This document shows, in pieces, positions 1 to 8,159 of a stretch of 42,062 nucleotides of DNA. The notes beneath the pieces were generated by a model that had not been told where the DNA came from, made no database searches, and saw only the letters and a list, made by a program, of their open reading frames with translations. Made by a program: the position numbers and the translations under genes. Source of the stretch: Clostridia bacterium (GTDB taxonomy: Bacteria; Bacillota; Clostridia; Oscillospirales; CAG-272). How positions within the stretch are numbered: the first letter of the stretch is position 1; each line of letters begins with the position of its first letter. The stretch is from the NCBI GenBank assembly GCA_017463665.1, contig JAFTOT010000075.1:1-42062 (forward strand), in the 5' to 3' direction.

Positions 1-95
1 GCCGATACGCCGAGCAATGCGCCGAACTGCTCCTGCGTCAAACCGTGCGCCCGACGGTATATTCTGATCTTTTCAAAAATGATAACTTTTCGCAT
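1..95 (-). CDS. XRE-family transcriptional regulator, N-terminal fragment
   Basis: This is the beginning of a small DNA-binding regulator; the rest runs off the left edge of the window. Translating the minus strand from the ATG at 95 gives MRKVIIFEKIRIYRR followed by AHGLTQEQFGALLGVS. That is the classic start of a Cro/CI-type helix-turn-helix, in which GLTQEQFGALLGVS forms helices 2 and 3. It begins 5 bases after the stop of the ArsR-DUF2087 gene, so the two are probably cotranscribed. The ribosome binding site is weak and lies inside the upstream gene, which suggests translational coupling. The target is unknown. Confidence in the family is good despite only about 31 residues being visible. 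Confidence 0.75.
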   Translation of the reverse strand, partial: MRKVIIFEKIRIYRRAHGLTQEQFGALLGVS

Positions 96-100
96 ACCCG

Positions 101-631
101 TCAAACAAGCCAATAGCTCTCTTTTTCGCGCGCCATGATGCTGCAGGCGATCATTTCGCGGCGAACGGTGCAATGATCCTCATGGAAACGATGGATGATC
201 TCGTTGACCTCTTTTTCGTCATACACGCGACCGCTTTCAAAGCTTTTTGCGATCTCCCCAAGGACGATCTCGCGCTTTTTCCGCTGTGTCGGGAGCTGTG
301 TCAGCTTGCCGTATTTGAAAAAGTGCGAAAGGACTTCTTTTTTGTATTTTTCGTCGGCATCGGCAAGCGGTTCATCCTTTTTGATCAGCTCATACAGCGG
401 CTTGTCGAAGATCGCGCGGTTGAGCGAATAGATCATATAAAACTGCGAGCGGGAGCACCGGACAACGCCCGCCGACTCCATCTTTTTGAGATGATAGCAG
501 ATCGTCGCAGGCGTGAGCGAGAGATCGCACGCGATCTTTTCCACATAGGAATCTTCTCTGAGAAGAATGTTGAGGATCTCCAGCCGCGTCTCATCCGCGA
601 GGAGCTTTAAAAGCGCAAGTTTTTCTTTCAT
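101..631 (-). CDS. ArsR-type winged-helix regulator with C-terminal DUF2087
   Basis: A 176-residue cytoplasmic transcription factor. Residues about 1-75 form an ArsR-like winged helix (LLADETRLEILNILL, then LTPATICYHLKKMESAGVV as the recognition helix). Residues about 110-176 match DUF2087 in the part FESGRVYDEKEVNEIIHRF followed by HEDHCTVRREMI. This two-domain arrangement is common in Firmicutes; the ligand of DUF2087 is not known to me. No obvious metal-binding ELCVCDL-type cysteines are present in the winged helix, so metal sensing is not indicated. The ATG directly abuts the stop of the upstream Cys-cluster gene (TGAATG), with GGAG nine bases ahead, so the two are translationally coupled. 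It may control its own operon, whose promoter lies at 1500-1528. Confidence 0.88.
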   Translation of the reverse strand: MKEKLALLKLLADETRLEILNILLREDSYVEKIACDLSLTPATICYHLKKMESAGVVRCSRSQFYMIYSLNRAIFDKPLYELIKKDEPLADADEKYKKEVLSHFFKYGKLTQLPTQRKKREIVLGEIAKSFESGRVYDEKEVNEIIHRFHEDHCTVRREMIACSIMAREKESYWLV

Positions 632-961
632 TCATGCATTCTCCGTTTCTTGCTTCTTTTTGATCGCAACATACTGCGAAACCAGCTTTTGTGTTTCGGC
701 GGAAGACAGATATTTTTCGGGAATACATCCCCCGCATTTTAAATCTTCACTGGTGCCAAACAAGCGGCAAACGAACGGTCGGTTCTCATAGATCGAACAC
801 GATCCGTCTACCAAGTGGCAGCAGTGCTCATTACAACTGTAGCCACCCATATTTTGTTCTTCCGCAGGTGTGAATTGGATTTGATCCGAGCAGCATTTAT
901 GGCATCCGGGCGTACATTTTGACCGAGGTATCTGCTCGTACAGCCGAGTCAATTCACGCAT
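632..961 (-). CDS. YkgJ-type cysteine-cluster (CxxCxxxxCC-like) protein
   Basis: A 109-residue protein rich in cysteine: CTPGCHKCC near residue 17, then CNEHCCHL, CSIYENRPFVCRLFG and CGGC. The pattern resembles the YkgJ/zinc- or iron-chelating cluster family, in which Cys residues in CxxxCxxCC and RPxxCR contexts bind a metal. Enzymatic activity is not established. The start at 961 is chosen because GGAGAGAAGG sits just upstream, and because a longer reading frame would run through most of the preceding gene. It overlaps the end of the 954-1442 gene by 8 bases, which indicates coupling. It lies in an operon with two regulators, so it could be a metal- or redox-related partner, but that is inference. 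Confidence 0.78.
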   Translation of the reverse strand: MRELTRLYEQIPRSKCTPGCHKCCSDQIQFTPAEEQNMGGYSCNEHCCHLVDGSCSIYENRPFVCRLFGTSEDLKCGGCIPEKYLSSAETQKLVSQYVAIKKKQETENA

Positions 962-1442
962 GTGCCTTCTCTCCGGCACGCCAAGCATCTTCAAGGCATT
1001 TCTTGCCGAAACAGTAGCCGTCCAGACGGCATTCCAGTTCGATCTTTTCCCAATCCGTTGCAAGCGGGAGCTTTTGAGATACTTCTGCAATCAAGGTATC
1101 CGCAAACTCCAACATGCCGTAATACAAGCCGTAATCCGGCTTTTCTTCATCGGGAGCATTATCATACAGTGTCAAATAATCTTGTCTTTTTTGGAGTATT
1201 TCATCTAACGGTAAAAGCAGATAGTGATGATTTCGAAATTTTTCTCCATATCTTCGGCAGTTGCGCAGCATACAATGCAGTCTTGACACTGCTGCGTAAC
1301 GGTATTTCGCGCATTTATACTCTGCGATCTGTTCTTTTTTCACGGTCGGGTTCTTATCAAGATTTCCCGTGAACGCTTCTATTCGCCCGATCTCCTGTTG
1401 CAGTACAGCATCGGCGGTGTTGTAAAAAACCGAATCTTTCAT
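954..1442 (-). CDS. Hypothetical protein, first gene of the regulator operon
   Basis: A 162-residue soluble protein with no signal peptide or membrane segment. It is helical and charged, with many Tyr and Lys residues and scattered cysteines (CAKYRYAAVSRLHC, CFGKKC). I do not recognise the family. The ATG at 1442 has a very strong ribosome binding site, GAGGAGGGG. It is the first gene after the perfect-consensus promoter at 1500-1528 and overlaps the downstream Cys-cluster gene. Its strict linkage to a metal-ligand-rich protein suggests they work together. Confidence 0.7.
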   Translation of the reverse strand: MKDSVFYNTADAVLQQEIGRIEAFTGNLDKNPTVKKEQIAEYKCAKYRYAAVSRLHCMLRNCRRYGEKFRNHHYLLLPLDEILQKRQDYLTLYDNAPDEEKPDYGLYYGMLEFADTLIAEVSQKLPLATDWEKIELECRLDGYCFGKKCLEDAWRAGEKAHA

Positions 1443-1499
1443 TCCGTCCCCTCCTCAAACATACGCGGATAGTTCAAATACATCGATGTCTACACTGAT

Positions 1500-1528
1500 A
1501 TTATAGCCGTCTAATCACTTTATGTCAA
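1500..1528 (-). promoter_or_regulatory. Perfect sigma-A promoter of the leftward regulator operon
   Basis: On the minus strand TTGACA (1528-1523) and TATAAT (1505-1500) are separated by exactly 17 bases. This is a full consensus match and points into the gene starting at 1442. Such a strong promoter next to two regulator genes implies tight repression. Confidence 0.85.
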
Positions 1529-1553
1529 TATTGATTCGATAAATTTCTAATCA

Positions 1554-1570
1554 TTCTACCGATGGTAGAA
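1554..1570. promoter_or_regulatory. Inverted repeat between divergent operons, candidate operator
   Basis: TTCTACC-GAT-GGTAGAA is a perfect 7-base inverted repeat. A second, 9-base inverted repeat (AAATTTCTA at 1541-1549 with TAGAAATTT at 1566-1574) overlaps it. The octamer TCTAATCA is repeated at 1510-1517, inside the leftward promoter spacer, and at 1546-1553. These are plausible binding sites for the ArsR or XRE regulator; this is inference. Confidence 0.45.
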
Positions 1571-1665
1571 ATTTTGTATATATTTTTCATTTTCTGTCAC
1601 AAAACACGCTTTTCGAGCGTTAATAAGGGTGTCCGGATACAAAACGAACCAAAGGAGGCGAGCGA

Positions 1666-2187
1666 ATGCACACAAGCGAAGACGCGGAAAAGATCGCGGC
1701 GCTGTATGCGTTGTATGAGCAGACGATGTTCTACGATGCGCGGCAGATCCTGCACGATGATTTTCTCGCGGAGGATGCCGTACACGAGGCGTTTCTGCGG
1801 CTGATCGCGCGGCGGGACAAGCTGGGCGATCCGAATTCCGCATCGGTACATAGCTATGTGAAAAAAACGCTGCGCAGTGCAGCGATCGACTTATATCGCA
1901 AAAATCTTCGCGAGCGGGAAAACTGCTGCGATTTAGAAGACTTTGAGATTGCCGAGGAGGGGTCGGAAGATCTTCCGACCGACGCGCTCTCCCTGCTCGG
2001 AGAGCTACCCGCAAAGTATGCCGCGGTGATCCGCTGCCGCGCCGTGCACGGTCTGTCGGTACACGAGACCGCCGCCGTGCTGCAGATCAGCGAAGCCTGT
2101 GTTCGCAAGCGCTGCGAACGCGCGCGGCACATGCTGCAAAGCAAGTTAGACACGAACCATCCCGCACGAAAGGAGCTGACAAAATGA
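1666..2187 (+). CDS. ECF-type RNA polymerase sigma factor
   Basis: A 173-residue sigma-70 family factor. Residues about 10-85 correspond to region 2 (AEDAVHEAFLRLIARR, then the promoter-melting segment SVHSYVKKTLRSAAIDLYRK). Residues about 110-165 form region 4 (LPAKYAAVIRCRAVHGLSV followed by the helix-turn-helix ETAAVLQISEACVRKRCERA). It directs RNA polymerase to an alternative promoter set. The start has an excellent ribosome binding site, AAAGGAGGCGAGCGA. It overlaps the downstream putative anti-sigma gene by 4 bases (ATGA), the usual organisation for a sigma/anti-sigma pair, and probably autoregulates. A hairpin (ACGCT-TTTCG-AGCGT) lies in its leader near 1610-1624. Confidence 0.9.
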   Translation: MHTSEDAEKIAALYALYEQTMFYDARQILHDDFLAEDAVHEAFLRLIARRDKLGDPNSASVHSYVKKTLRSAAIDLYRKNLRERENCCDLEDFEIAEEGSEDLPTDALSLLGELPAKYAAVIRCRAVHGLSVHETAAVLQISEACVRKRCERARHMLQSKLDTNHPARKELTK

Positions 2188-3485
2188 ACGAAAAACATAT
2201 ATTTTCCCCCGCATACGAGGCGAAAAAGCAAGCCGTGCTGAACGCACTGGCGTCCGAGACCGGGGTGCAGCCGACGCGGCGGGCAAGCCGCGTGCCGATA
2301 CGCGTGATGGTCGCGGCGGCGACCGTGTCGCTGCTCGCGCTCACCGTTTTTGCTGCGGCGAAGCTGATCGACTTCGCCGCCGAGCAGGAGGGCTACGCAA
2401 CGCACATTCACATCGCCCTTGCCACCACCGAGGGTAAAACGGCGCTGGAAACGACCGCGGCGGACACGCAAAAAACCTTGCGTGCATGGAATGTCGGAGA
2501 CAGTGAGATCGGTATCAAACTGAGTTTTGCATACATGCCCGAAGACTTAATAGAAAATACCCCCTACAAATGGGGCGCCGAAGAAAAAACGCGGCACATC
2601 ACCTTTAACGGCATCGATCTGCGCCGTGGTGCATGGGACACTGTCATTGCGCAAACGACAACATACGAAGCCTTCACCGCAGGGGAGCATGCGGCATATC
2701 TAATCCAAAAATCCGATGCCGACCTCTATAACAGAGAGCTGTACGTTCTCTTTGCCGAGGAGGAGCTTGCCGTACACGCATGGTTGACCTACGGTATCAC
2801 CGACGAGGAGATCAAGGCGATCGCCGCAGGAATCACCCTGGAAGAAACCACCGATACCGAGTCGGCAATCCCCATCGCCAACGAATTCGGTTCCGGCACG
2901 CCGGAGGTTATCGAGATCACCCGACCGACGGTGTATTACGACGATCTGCTGACCGTGGGCGAAACGGGAAAACATGAACTCGGCGATTGCACCGTAACAC
3001 TGGAAAGCGTGGAATACTACGACAGCTTTTCTGAGCTGAACAGCGAATACATCGTGCGCAAAGAATTCGTCCGCAAGTTCACGGACGAAAGCGGCGATCT
3101 GATCCCGTATCGGCGCACCGAGTATATCCGCGGCGACGGAGTCACCACGATCAATCGCTTCGGCGAGACCGAGGAGATGACCAAAAAACTCATCTGCATC
3201 ACCGTGTCACTGACCGAATCCGAGCGCTCTGTGCGAAATTTCAGCCTTTACGCACTTTCCGTAGATGCCTACGGCGCGGTTTCTTCCGCGTCCGATAAAA
3301 CGTATGTCATAGACAGCACGCCCGGGGAGCGGGCAGGCAGCAACGAGTATGTATACTTTGAACCGCTCGGAAACGGCCGCTACCGTCTCGGATATCTGCC
3401 GGACGCAGACGAATGCGACGGCGAACTCTGGCTCCGCAGCAGACTAAGCGCTACCGACTACGGTGTCAATTTCAAAATACAATAG
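2184..3485 (+). CDS. Putative membrane-anchored anti-sigma factor
   Basis: A 433-residue single-pass membrane protein. The N-terminal ~40 residues are hydrophilic and cytoplasmic, then a transmembrane segment at about 42-62 (VMVAAATVSLLALTVFAAA) leads to a ~370-residue extracytoplasmic domain. This topology, together with the 4-base overlap with the sigma gene, indicates an anti-sigma factor of the DUF4179-like class common in Clostridia. The exterior part has repeated short beta-rich blocks and no catalytic motif that I recognise, so it is probably a sensor. A strong terminator follows at 3500-3530. The signal sensed is unknown. Confidence 0.75.
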   Translation: MNEKHIFSPAYEAKKQAVLNALASETGVQPTRRASRVPIRVMVAAATVSLLALTVFAAAKLIDFAAEQEGYATHIHIALATTEGKTALETTAADTQKTLRAWNVGDSEIGIKLSFAYMPEDLIENTPYKWGAEEKTRHITFNGIDLRRGAWDTVIAQTTTYEAFTAGEHAAYLIQKSDADLYNRELYVLFAEEELAVHAWLTYGITDEEIKAIAAGITLEETTDTESAIPIANEFGSGTPEVIEITRPTVYYDDLLTVGETGKHELGDCTVTLESVEYYDSFSELNSEYIVRKEFVRKFTDESGDLIPYRRTEYIRGDGVTTINRFGETEEMTKKLICITVSLTESERSVRNFSLYALSVDAYGAVSSASDKTYVIDSTPGERAGSNEYVYFEPLGNGRYRLGYLPDADECDGELWLRSRLSATDYGVNFKIQ

Positions 3486-3499
3486 TCTTTGTAAGCACA

Positions 3500-3530
3500 G
3501 GCTCTGCCACACGGCAGAGCCTTGTTTTTT
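3500..3530 (+). terminator. Rho-independent terminator of the sigma/anti-sigma operon
   Basis: A 9-base perfect stem GGCTCTGCC/GGCAGAGCC with an ACAC loop is followed by TTGTTTTTT. Confidence 0.9.
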
Positions 3531-3554
3531 AAAAGCAATGGCAACCACCCCTAT

Positions 3555-3626
3555 TGTAGGGCGCGACGTCCCGACGCGCCGTTTTACTACGGTTCATGCG
3601 GCGCGTCGGGGACGTCGCGCCCTACA
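3555..3626. repeat. Palindromic intergenic repeat (GTAGGG-type)
   Basis: The left arm 3555-3580 and right arm 3600-3626 are inverted copies differing by one C, with a 19-base loop. The arms begin with TGTAGGGCGCGACGTC. The element lies between the anti-sigma terminator and the exporter promoter. It resembles short non-coding MITE/REP-like elements and shares its GTAGGG ends with the element at 41524-41625. Confidence 0.8.
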
Positions 3627-3653
3627 GATTACTGCATATCACACAGATTACAG

Positions 3654-3682
3654 TTGCTTTTCCGAAAGAAAAATGCTACAAT
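3654..3682 (+). promoter_or_regulatory. Promoter of the heterodimeric ABC exporter operon
   Basis: TTGCTT (3654-3659), a 17-base spacer ending in TGC (extended -10), and TACAAT (3677-3682). It lies 34 bases before the TTG start of the first exporter gene. Confidence 0.75.
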
Positions 3683-3715
3683 AGATGCGACTATTTTTAT
3701 ATTGGAGTATTGACC

Positions 3716-5431
3716 TTGAAACGAATTCTCAAATACCTTGCAAAGTACAAGGGCATGGCGATCTTGGCGCCGCTGTTTAAGATGATAGAGGCGACCTTTG
3801 AGCTGCTGGTGCCGCTGGTGGTCAAAGACCTCGTGGATGTGGGCATCCAAAACGGCGACAAGCCCTACATCATCAAAATGTGCCTGACCCTCGTGCTGTT
3901 TTGCGCCTTCGGCTTTCTCAGCGCGGCGATCGCGCAGTATTTCTCGGCAAAAGCCGCCGTCGGCGTGTCAAAAGACCTGCGCCGCGATATGTACGCGAAG
4001 ATCCAGACCTTTACCCACAGCGATCTGGATACCATCGGCGTTTCCAACATTCTTACCCGCATGAGCGGCGACGTCAACCAGGTGCAGACGGGTATCAACG
4101 TCACGCTGCGTCTGCTGATGCGCTCGCCCGTGGTCGTATTCGGCGCGGTGATCTTCGCTTTCTCCATCGACGTCGGCTGTGCGATCATCTTCGCAGTCGT
4201 GGTACCGCTGCTGCTGGCGGTGGTATTTGCGATATTGCTTGCGACCATCCCGCTCTTCAAAAAAGTGCAGAAAAACCTCGAGCGCGTACTGCGTTCCACC
4301 CGCCAGAGCCTGACGGGTACGCGCGTGATCCGCGCGTTCTGCGCCGAGGACAAGCAGGTGGAAGACTTCGACCGCGAGAACGACGCGCTGTTTGACCTGC
4401 AAAAATTCACCTCCAAGATCTCGGTGCTGATGAACCCGCTCACCTATCTGCTCATCAACTTTGCGATCATCGTGCTGATCTACACGGGCGCGATCCGCAT
4501 GGAGAGCGGCATCATCACGCAGGGCGCACTGCTCGCGCTCTACGACTACATGTCGCAGATCCTCGTCGAGCTGATCAAATTTGCAAACTTCATCATCACC
4601 ATGACCAAGGCGATCGCCAGTGCTGGGCGCGTGGACGAGTTCTTTAACGAGGGCAAGCTGCCCGAGGCGGTCAAGGCAGAGCACGACGAAAAAGCGCCTT
4701 TCATCACCTTTGACCACGTCTCCTTTGCCTACCCGAGCGGCGGCAATGTCCTGCACAACATCAGCTTTACCGCAGAGCGCGGCGAGACCGTCGGCATCAT
4801 CGGCGGTACGGGAAGCGGCAAGACCTCGCTGGTATCGCTGATCCCGCGCTTCTACGACGCGACCGAGGGCACCGTCAAGGTGGACGGACTCGACGTGCGC
4901 GCCTACAAGGGTGAATCGCTCAAACTGCGCATCGGCGTTGTCCCGCAAAAGGCAGTGCTGTTTGCAGGCACCATCCGCGACAACATGCGCTGGGGCAAGG
5001 AAGATGCGACCGACGAGGAGATCCTCGCCGCCATCGAGACCGCACAGGGCGGCGACATCGTCTCCGCAAAAGGCTCGCTGGATGCCGCTGTGACCGAGGG
5101 CGGCAAAAACTTCTCGGGCGGTCAGCGGCAGAGACTGACCATCGCCCGCGCACTGGTGCGTAAACCCGAAATTCTCATCCTCGACGACAGCGCGAGCGCG
5201 CTCGACTATGCCACCGACGCACGGCTTCGCATGGCGATCCGCGATATGCAGAGCGCGCCGACGACCTTCATCGTCTCGCAACGCACCGCGTCGGTCATGC
5301 ACGCGGACAAGATCATCGTGCTCGACGACGGCGAAACGGTCGGCATCGGCACGCACGATACGCTGCTCGAAAGCTGCCCGATCTACAAAGAGATCTATGA
5401 TTCCCAGTTCAAGGGAGGTGAGCGCAAATGA
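3716..5431 (+). CDS. ABC exporter half-transporter A (degenerate ATP-site subunit)
   Basis: A 571-residue subunit of a type IV (multidrug-like) ABC exporter: a six-helix membrane domain (about residues 15-310), then the nucleotide-binding domain. Walker A is GGTGSGKT (363-370), the Q-loop is in GVVPQKAVLF, and the signature is FSGGQRQR. In Walker B, ILILDDSASALD, the catalytic Glu is replaced by Asp (D491). The switch His is replaced by Gln (Q522 in IVSQRT). These substitutions are typical of the degenerate-site subunit in heterodimeric exporters such as TM287/288 and BmrCD. The TTG at 3716 is chosen as start because GGAG precedes it by 8 bases; the longer frame would cross the promoter. It overlaps the partner gene by 4 bases. 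The substrate cannot be read from sequence. Confidence 0.9.
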   Translation: MKRILKYLAKYKGMAILAPLFKMIEATFELLVPLVVKDLVDVGIQNGDKPYIIKMCLTLVLFCAFGFLSAAIAQYFSAKAAVGVSKDLRRDMYAKIQTFTHSDLDTIGVSNILTRMSGDVNQVQTGINVTLRLLMRSPVVVFGAVIFAFSIDVGCAIIFAVVVPLLLAVVFAILLATIPLFKKVQKNLERVLRSTRQSLTGTRVIRAFCAEDKQVEDFDRENDALFDLQKFTSKISVLMNPLTYLLINFAIIVLIYTGAIRMESGIITQGALLALYDYMSQILVELIKFANFIITMTKAIASAGRVDEFFNEGKLPEAVKAEHDEKAPFITFDHVSFAYPSGGNVLHNISFTAERGETVGIIGGTGSGKTSLVSLIPRFYDATEGTVKVDGLDVRAYKGESLKLRIGVVPQKAVLFAGTIRDNMRWGKEDATDEEILAAIETAQGGDIVSAKGSLDAAVTEGGKNFSGGQRQRLTIARALVRKPEILILDDSASALDYATDARLRMAIRDMQSAPTTFIVSQRTASVMHADKIIVLDDGETVGIGTHDTLLESCPIYKEIYDSQFKGGERK

Positions 5432-7167
5432 AAAAAACATCTACGTTCGGTCGAGTGCTCACCTATATTAAGAGCAGCCTCGGCAAGCTGCTTGTCACGC
5501 TCGTCCTGGCGCTCGCCATCGTCGCCATGACGCTCTATGTGCCGATCCTCATCGGCAACGCCATCGACCTCTGTGTGGACGGAAGTGTTGACCTTGATGC
5601 GATCGTGCCGATCCTCATCGAGAGCGCGATCCTCATTGCGCTGACTGCACTCCTGCAGTGGATCATGAGCATCCTCAACAACAACATCACGTTCACCATC
5701 GTGCGCGATATCCGCCGCGATGCCATCCGCAAGCTGCAGCGTCTGCCCCTCTCCTACATCGACTCCCATTCTGCGGGTGACATCGTCAACCGCGTGATCT
5801 CGGACGTCGATCAGTTCTCGGACGGTCTGCTCATGGGCTTCACGCAGTTTTTCACGGGCATTATGACCATCCTCGGCACCATCGTTTTCATGCTGTGGCT
5901 AGACTGGCGCATCGCGTTGTTCGTTGTCCTGCTCACGCCCCTTTCGCTCTTTGTGGCAAAATTTATCGCCACACACACGCATGACTTCTTCCTCGCGCAG
6001 AGCAAGGCAAAGGCACAGCAGACCGGCTTTGTCAACGAGACGGTCTCCGAACAGAAGGTCTCCATCGCCTTTTCGCACGGCGAAAAGAACCTCGAAAAGT
6101 TTGACGAGATCAACGAAAACCTCGCAAAATGCTCGCTGAAAGCCACCTTCTATTCCTCGATGACCAATCCCTCCACCCGCGTGGTCAACAACCTCGTGTA
6201 CGGCGGCGTGGCACTGCTCGGCGGCTTCTTCTGCCTCGGTGCAAATCCCACGATGACCGTCGGCGGACTTGCCGTGTTCCTGCGCTATGCAAACCAGTAT
6301 ACGAAGCCGTTCAACGAGATCTCGGGCGTCATCACCGAGCTGCAAAATGCGCTCGCCTGCGCATCCCGCATTTTTGAGCTCTTGGACGCCAAGGAGATCG
6401 AGCCGGATGCCCCCGACGCCGCCGATCCCGAAAGCATAGGCGGCAACGTGGACTTCAAGAACGTATACTTCTCCTACACGCCCGAAAAAAAGCTGATCGA
6501 GAACTTCAACTTCTCGGCAAAGCACGGGCAGCGCATCGCCATCGTCGGTCCCACCGGCTGCGGCAAGACCACGCTGATCAACCTCTTGATGCGATTCTAC
6601 AACCCCACAAGCGGCGAGATCGCCGTCGACGATATCTCTACGCGCAAGCTGCGCCGCGCCACCCTGCGCAAAAATTTCGGCATGGTACTGCAGGACACAT
6701 GGCTGCGTGAGGGCACCATCCGCGATAACATCGTGATGGGCAAACCCGATGCCACCGACGAGGAAGTCGTCGCCGCGGCAAAGGCGGCGCACGCGCACTC
6801 GTTCATCAAGAATCTGCCAAACGGCTATGATACCTACATCGGCGAAGACGGCGGCGCGCTCTCCGCAGGACAAAAGCAGCTCCTCTGCATCACGCGCATC
6901 ATGCTCTGCCTGCCGCCCATGCTGATCCTCGACGAGGCGACCTCGTCCATCGACACGCGCACCGAAATGCGCATTCAAAACGCGTTTGCCACGCTGATGA
7001 AAGGGCGCACCAGCTTTATCGTAGCGCACCGCCTTTCCACCATCCGCGAGGCGGATGTCATCCTCGTCATGCGCGACGGCAACATCGTCGAGCAAGGTAC
7101 CCACGACGAACTGCTGCAAAAAGGCGGCTTCTACGCCGAACTCTGGAACGCGCAATTTGCGAATTGA
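5428..7167 (+). CDS. ABC exporter half-transporter B (canonical catalytic subunit)
   Basis: A 579-residue partner of the preceding gene with the same membrane domain plus nucleotide-binding domain layout. Walker A is GPTGCGKTT, Walker B is MLILDEATSSID with the catalytic Glu, and the switch His is in IVAHRLSTI. Its signature is ALSAGQKQLL rather than LSGGQ. Because ATP sites form between the Walker motifs of one subunit and the signature of the other, the altered signature here and the DD/Gln changes in subunit A fall in the same, degenerate site. The ATG overlaps the upstream stop (ATGA) and has a strong AAGGGAGGTGAG ribosome binding site. The pair probably exports lipids, drugs or peptides; the cargo is unknown. 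Confidence 0.92.
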   Translation: MKKTSTFGRVLTYIKSSLGKLLVTLVLALAIVAMTLYVPILIGNAIDLCVDGSVDLDAIVPILIESAILIALTALLQWIMSILNNNITFTIVRDIRRDAIRKLQRLPLSYIDSHSAGDIVNRVISDVDQFSDGLLMGFTQFFTGIMTILGTIVFMLWLDWRIALFVVLLTPLSLFVAKFIATHTHDFFLAQSKAKAQQTGFVNETVSEQKVSIAFSHGEKNLEKFDEINENLAKCSLKATFYSSMTNPSTRVVNNLVYGGVALLGGFFCLGANPTMTVGGLAVFLRYANQYTKPFNEISGVITELQNALACASRIFELLDAKEIEPDAPDAADPESIGGNVDFKNVYFSYTPEKKLIENFNFSAKHGQRIAIVGPTGCGKTTLINLLMRFYNPTSGEIAVDDISTRKLRRATLRKNFGMVLQDTWLREGTIRDNIVMGKPDATDEEVVAAAKAAHAHSFIKNLPNGYDTYIGEDGGALSAGQKQLLCITRIMLCLPPMLILDEATSSIDTRTEMRIQNAFATLMKGRTSFIVAHRLSTIREADVILVMRDGNIVEQGTHDELLQKGGFYAELWNAQFAN

Positions 7168-7190
7168 GAATAACATTTGGAGACAAAACA

Positions 7191-7877
7191 ATGATCGGAA
7201 TTATTTGTGCAATGAAAATCGAGGCGGATGCGATCCGCGCTTCTCTTACGGACACGCGCACCGAGGTGGTGAGCGGCGTGGAATTTACCATCGGCAAACG
7301 ATACGGCAAGGAGATCGTGCTGGCGGTCTGCGGCATCGGCAAGGTATTTGCCGCGATCTGCACCGAGGCGATGATCCTGCGCTATGCCCCCACGCTGATC
7401 ATCAACAGCGGCGTTGCGGGCACGCTGACCGAGACGCTCTCGATCGGCGATATCGCCATTGCGAAGAACCTCGTGCAGCACGACATGGACACAAGCCCGC
7501 TCGGCGATCCCGTGGGACTGGTCTCGGGCATTAACAAGATCTATTTTGACGCGGACGAAAAAGCGGTTGCGGCATTTGAGAAAGTAACCGCATCGGTCGG
7601 TGCCAACAGCGCGGTCGGCACGATCGCCTCGGGCGACCAGTTTATGTCCGACACCGCAAAGAAAAACGCCATCCGCGACCGTTTTAACGCAATCGCATGC
7701 GAGATGGAAGGCGCGGCGATCGCGCATGTTGCGTATGTGAACAACGTACCGTTCGCGGTACTGCGCGCGATCTCGGACAGCGCCAGCGGCGACGCGCAAA
7801 TGGAGTACCCCAAATTCGTTGCCATGGCAGCCAAACGCTCCCACGCCATCATCGATGCATTCTTGCAGCAGTGGTAA
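7191..7877 (+). CDS. mtnN: 5'-methylthioadenosine/S-adenosylhomocysteine nucleosidase
   Basis: A 228-residue cytoplasmic enzyme that hydrolyses MTA and SAH to adenine plus the thioribose sugars, recycling by-products of SAM use. Family signatures are the N-terminal IGIICAMKIEADAI (Glu11 corresponds to the catalytic general acid), VNSGVAGTL-type NSGVAG, CEMEGAAIAHVA (ribose-binding Met-Glu) and AISDSA with the catalytic Asp. Length is normal for the family (about 230). The ATG at 7191 follows GGAG by 8 bases and agrees with family starts. It begins 23 bases after the exporter gene, so the three genes may be cotranscribed. A bidirectional terminator lies at 8123-8148. Confidence 0.94.
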   Translation: MIGIICAMKIEADAIRASLTDTRTEVVSGVEFTIGKRYGKEIVLAVCGIGKVFAAICTEAMILRYAPTLIINSGVAGTLTETLSIGDIAIAKNLVQHDMDTSPLGDPVGLVSGINKIYFDADEKAVAAFEKVTASVGANSAVGTIASGDQFMSDTAKKNAIRDRFNAIACEMEGAAIAHVAYVNNVPFAVLRAISDSASGDAQMEYPKFVAMAAKRSHAIIDAFLQQW

Positions 7878-7882
7878 AACCA

Positions 7883-8117
7883 GCCTTCCCCCCCGGGGGA
7901 AGGTGGCGAACGCGACTCTGCCCAAGTATAAACAGGGACATCGGTTCCGTCGCGTTTGACGGATGAGGTGTAGGATGCGCCGTAAGGTCGCATCCGTGTC
8001 CGTAGAGATGTAACATTCATTCCGTAAGGGGAAACGCCGCTGCGGCAGCTACACCTCATCAGCGGTTTACCGCAATGCGACCGCAGGTCGCTATGCTTCC
8101 ACCTCGAGGGGAAGCCT
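7883..8117. repeat. Intergenic repeat family B, copy 1
   Basis: A ~235-base non-coding element whose core (GGATGAGGTGTAGGATGCG through GCAATGCGACCGCAGG and on to TATGCTTCC) is repeated almost exactly at 12228-12418. The ends are roughly inverted (GCCTTCCCC near the left, GGGGAAGC near the right). This copy has an extra segment of about 50 bases at 7911-7960 compared with copy 2. No open frame is convincing. Confidence 0.85.
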
Positions 8118-8122
8118 AATAG

Positions 8123-8148
8123 AAAAAGCCGCACGTGTGCGGCTTTTT
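8123..8148. terminator. Bidirectional terminator between mtnN and the GH43 gene
   Basis: A perfect 12-base stem, AAAAAGCCGCAC/GTGCGGCTTTTT, with A and T tracts on both sides, lies between convergent genes. Confidence 0.9.
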
Positions 8149-8159
8149 GCTATACATAT

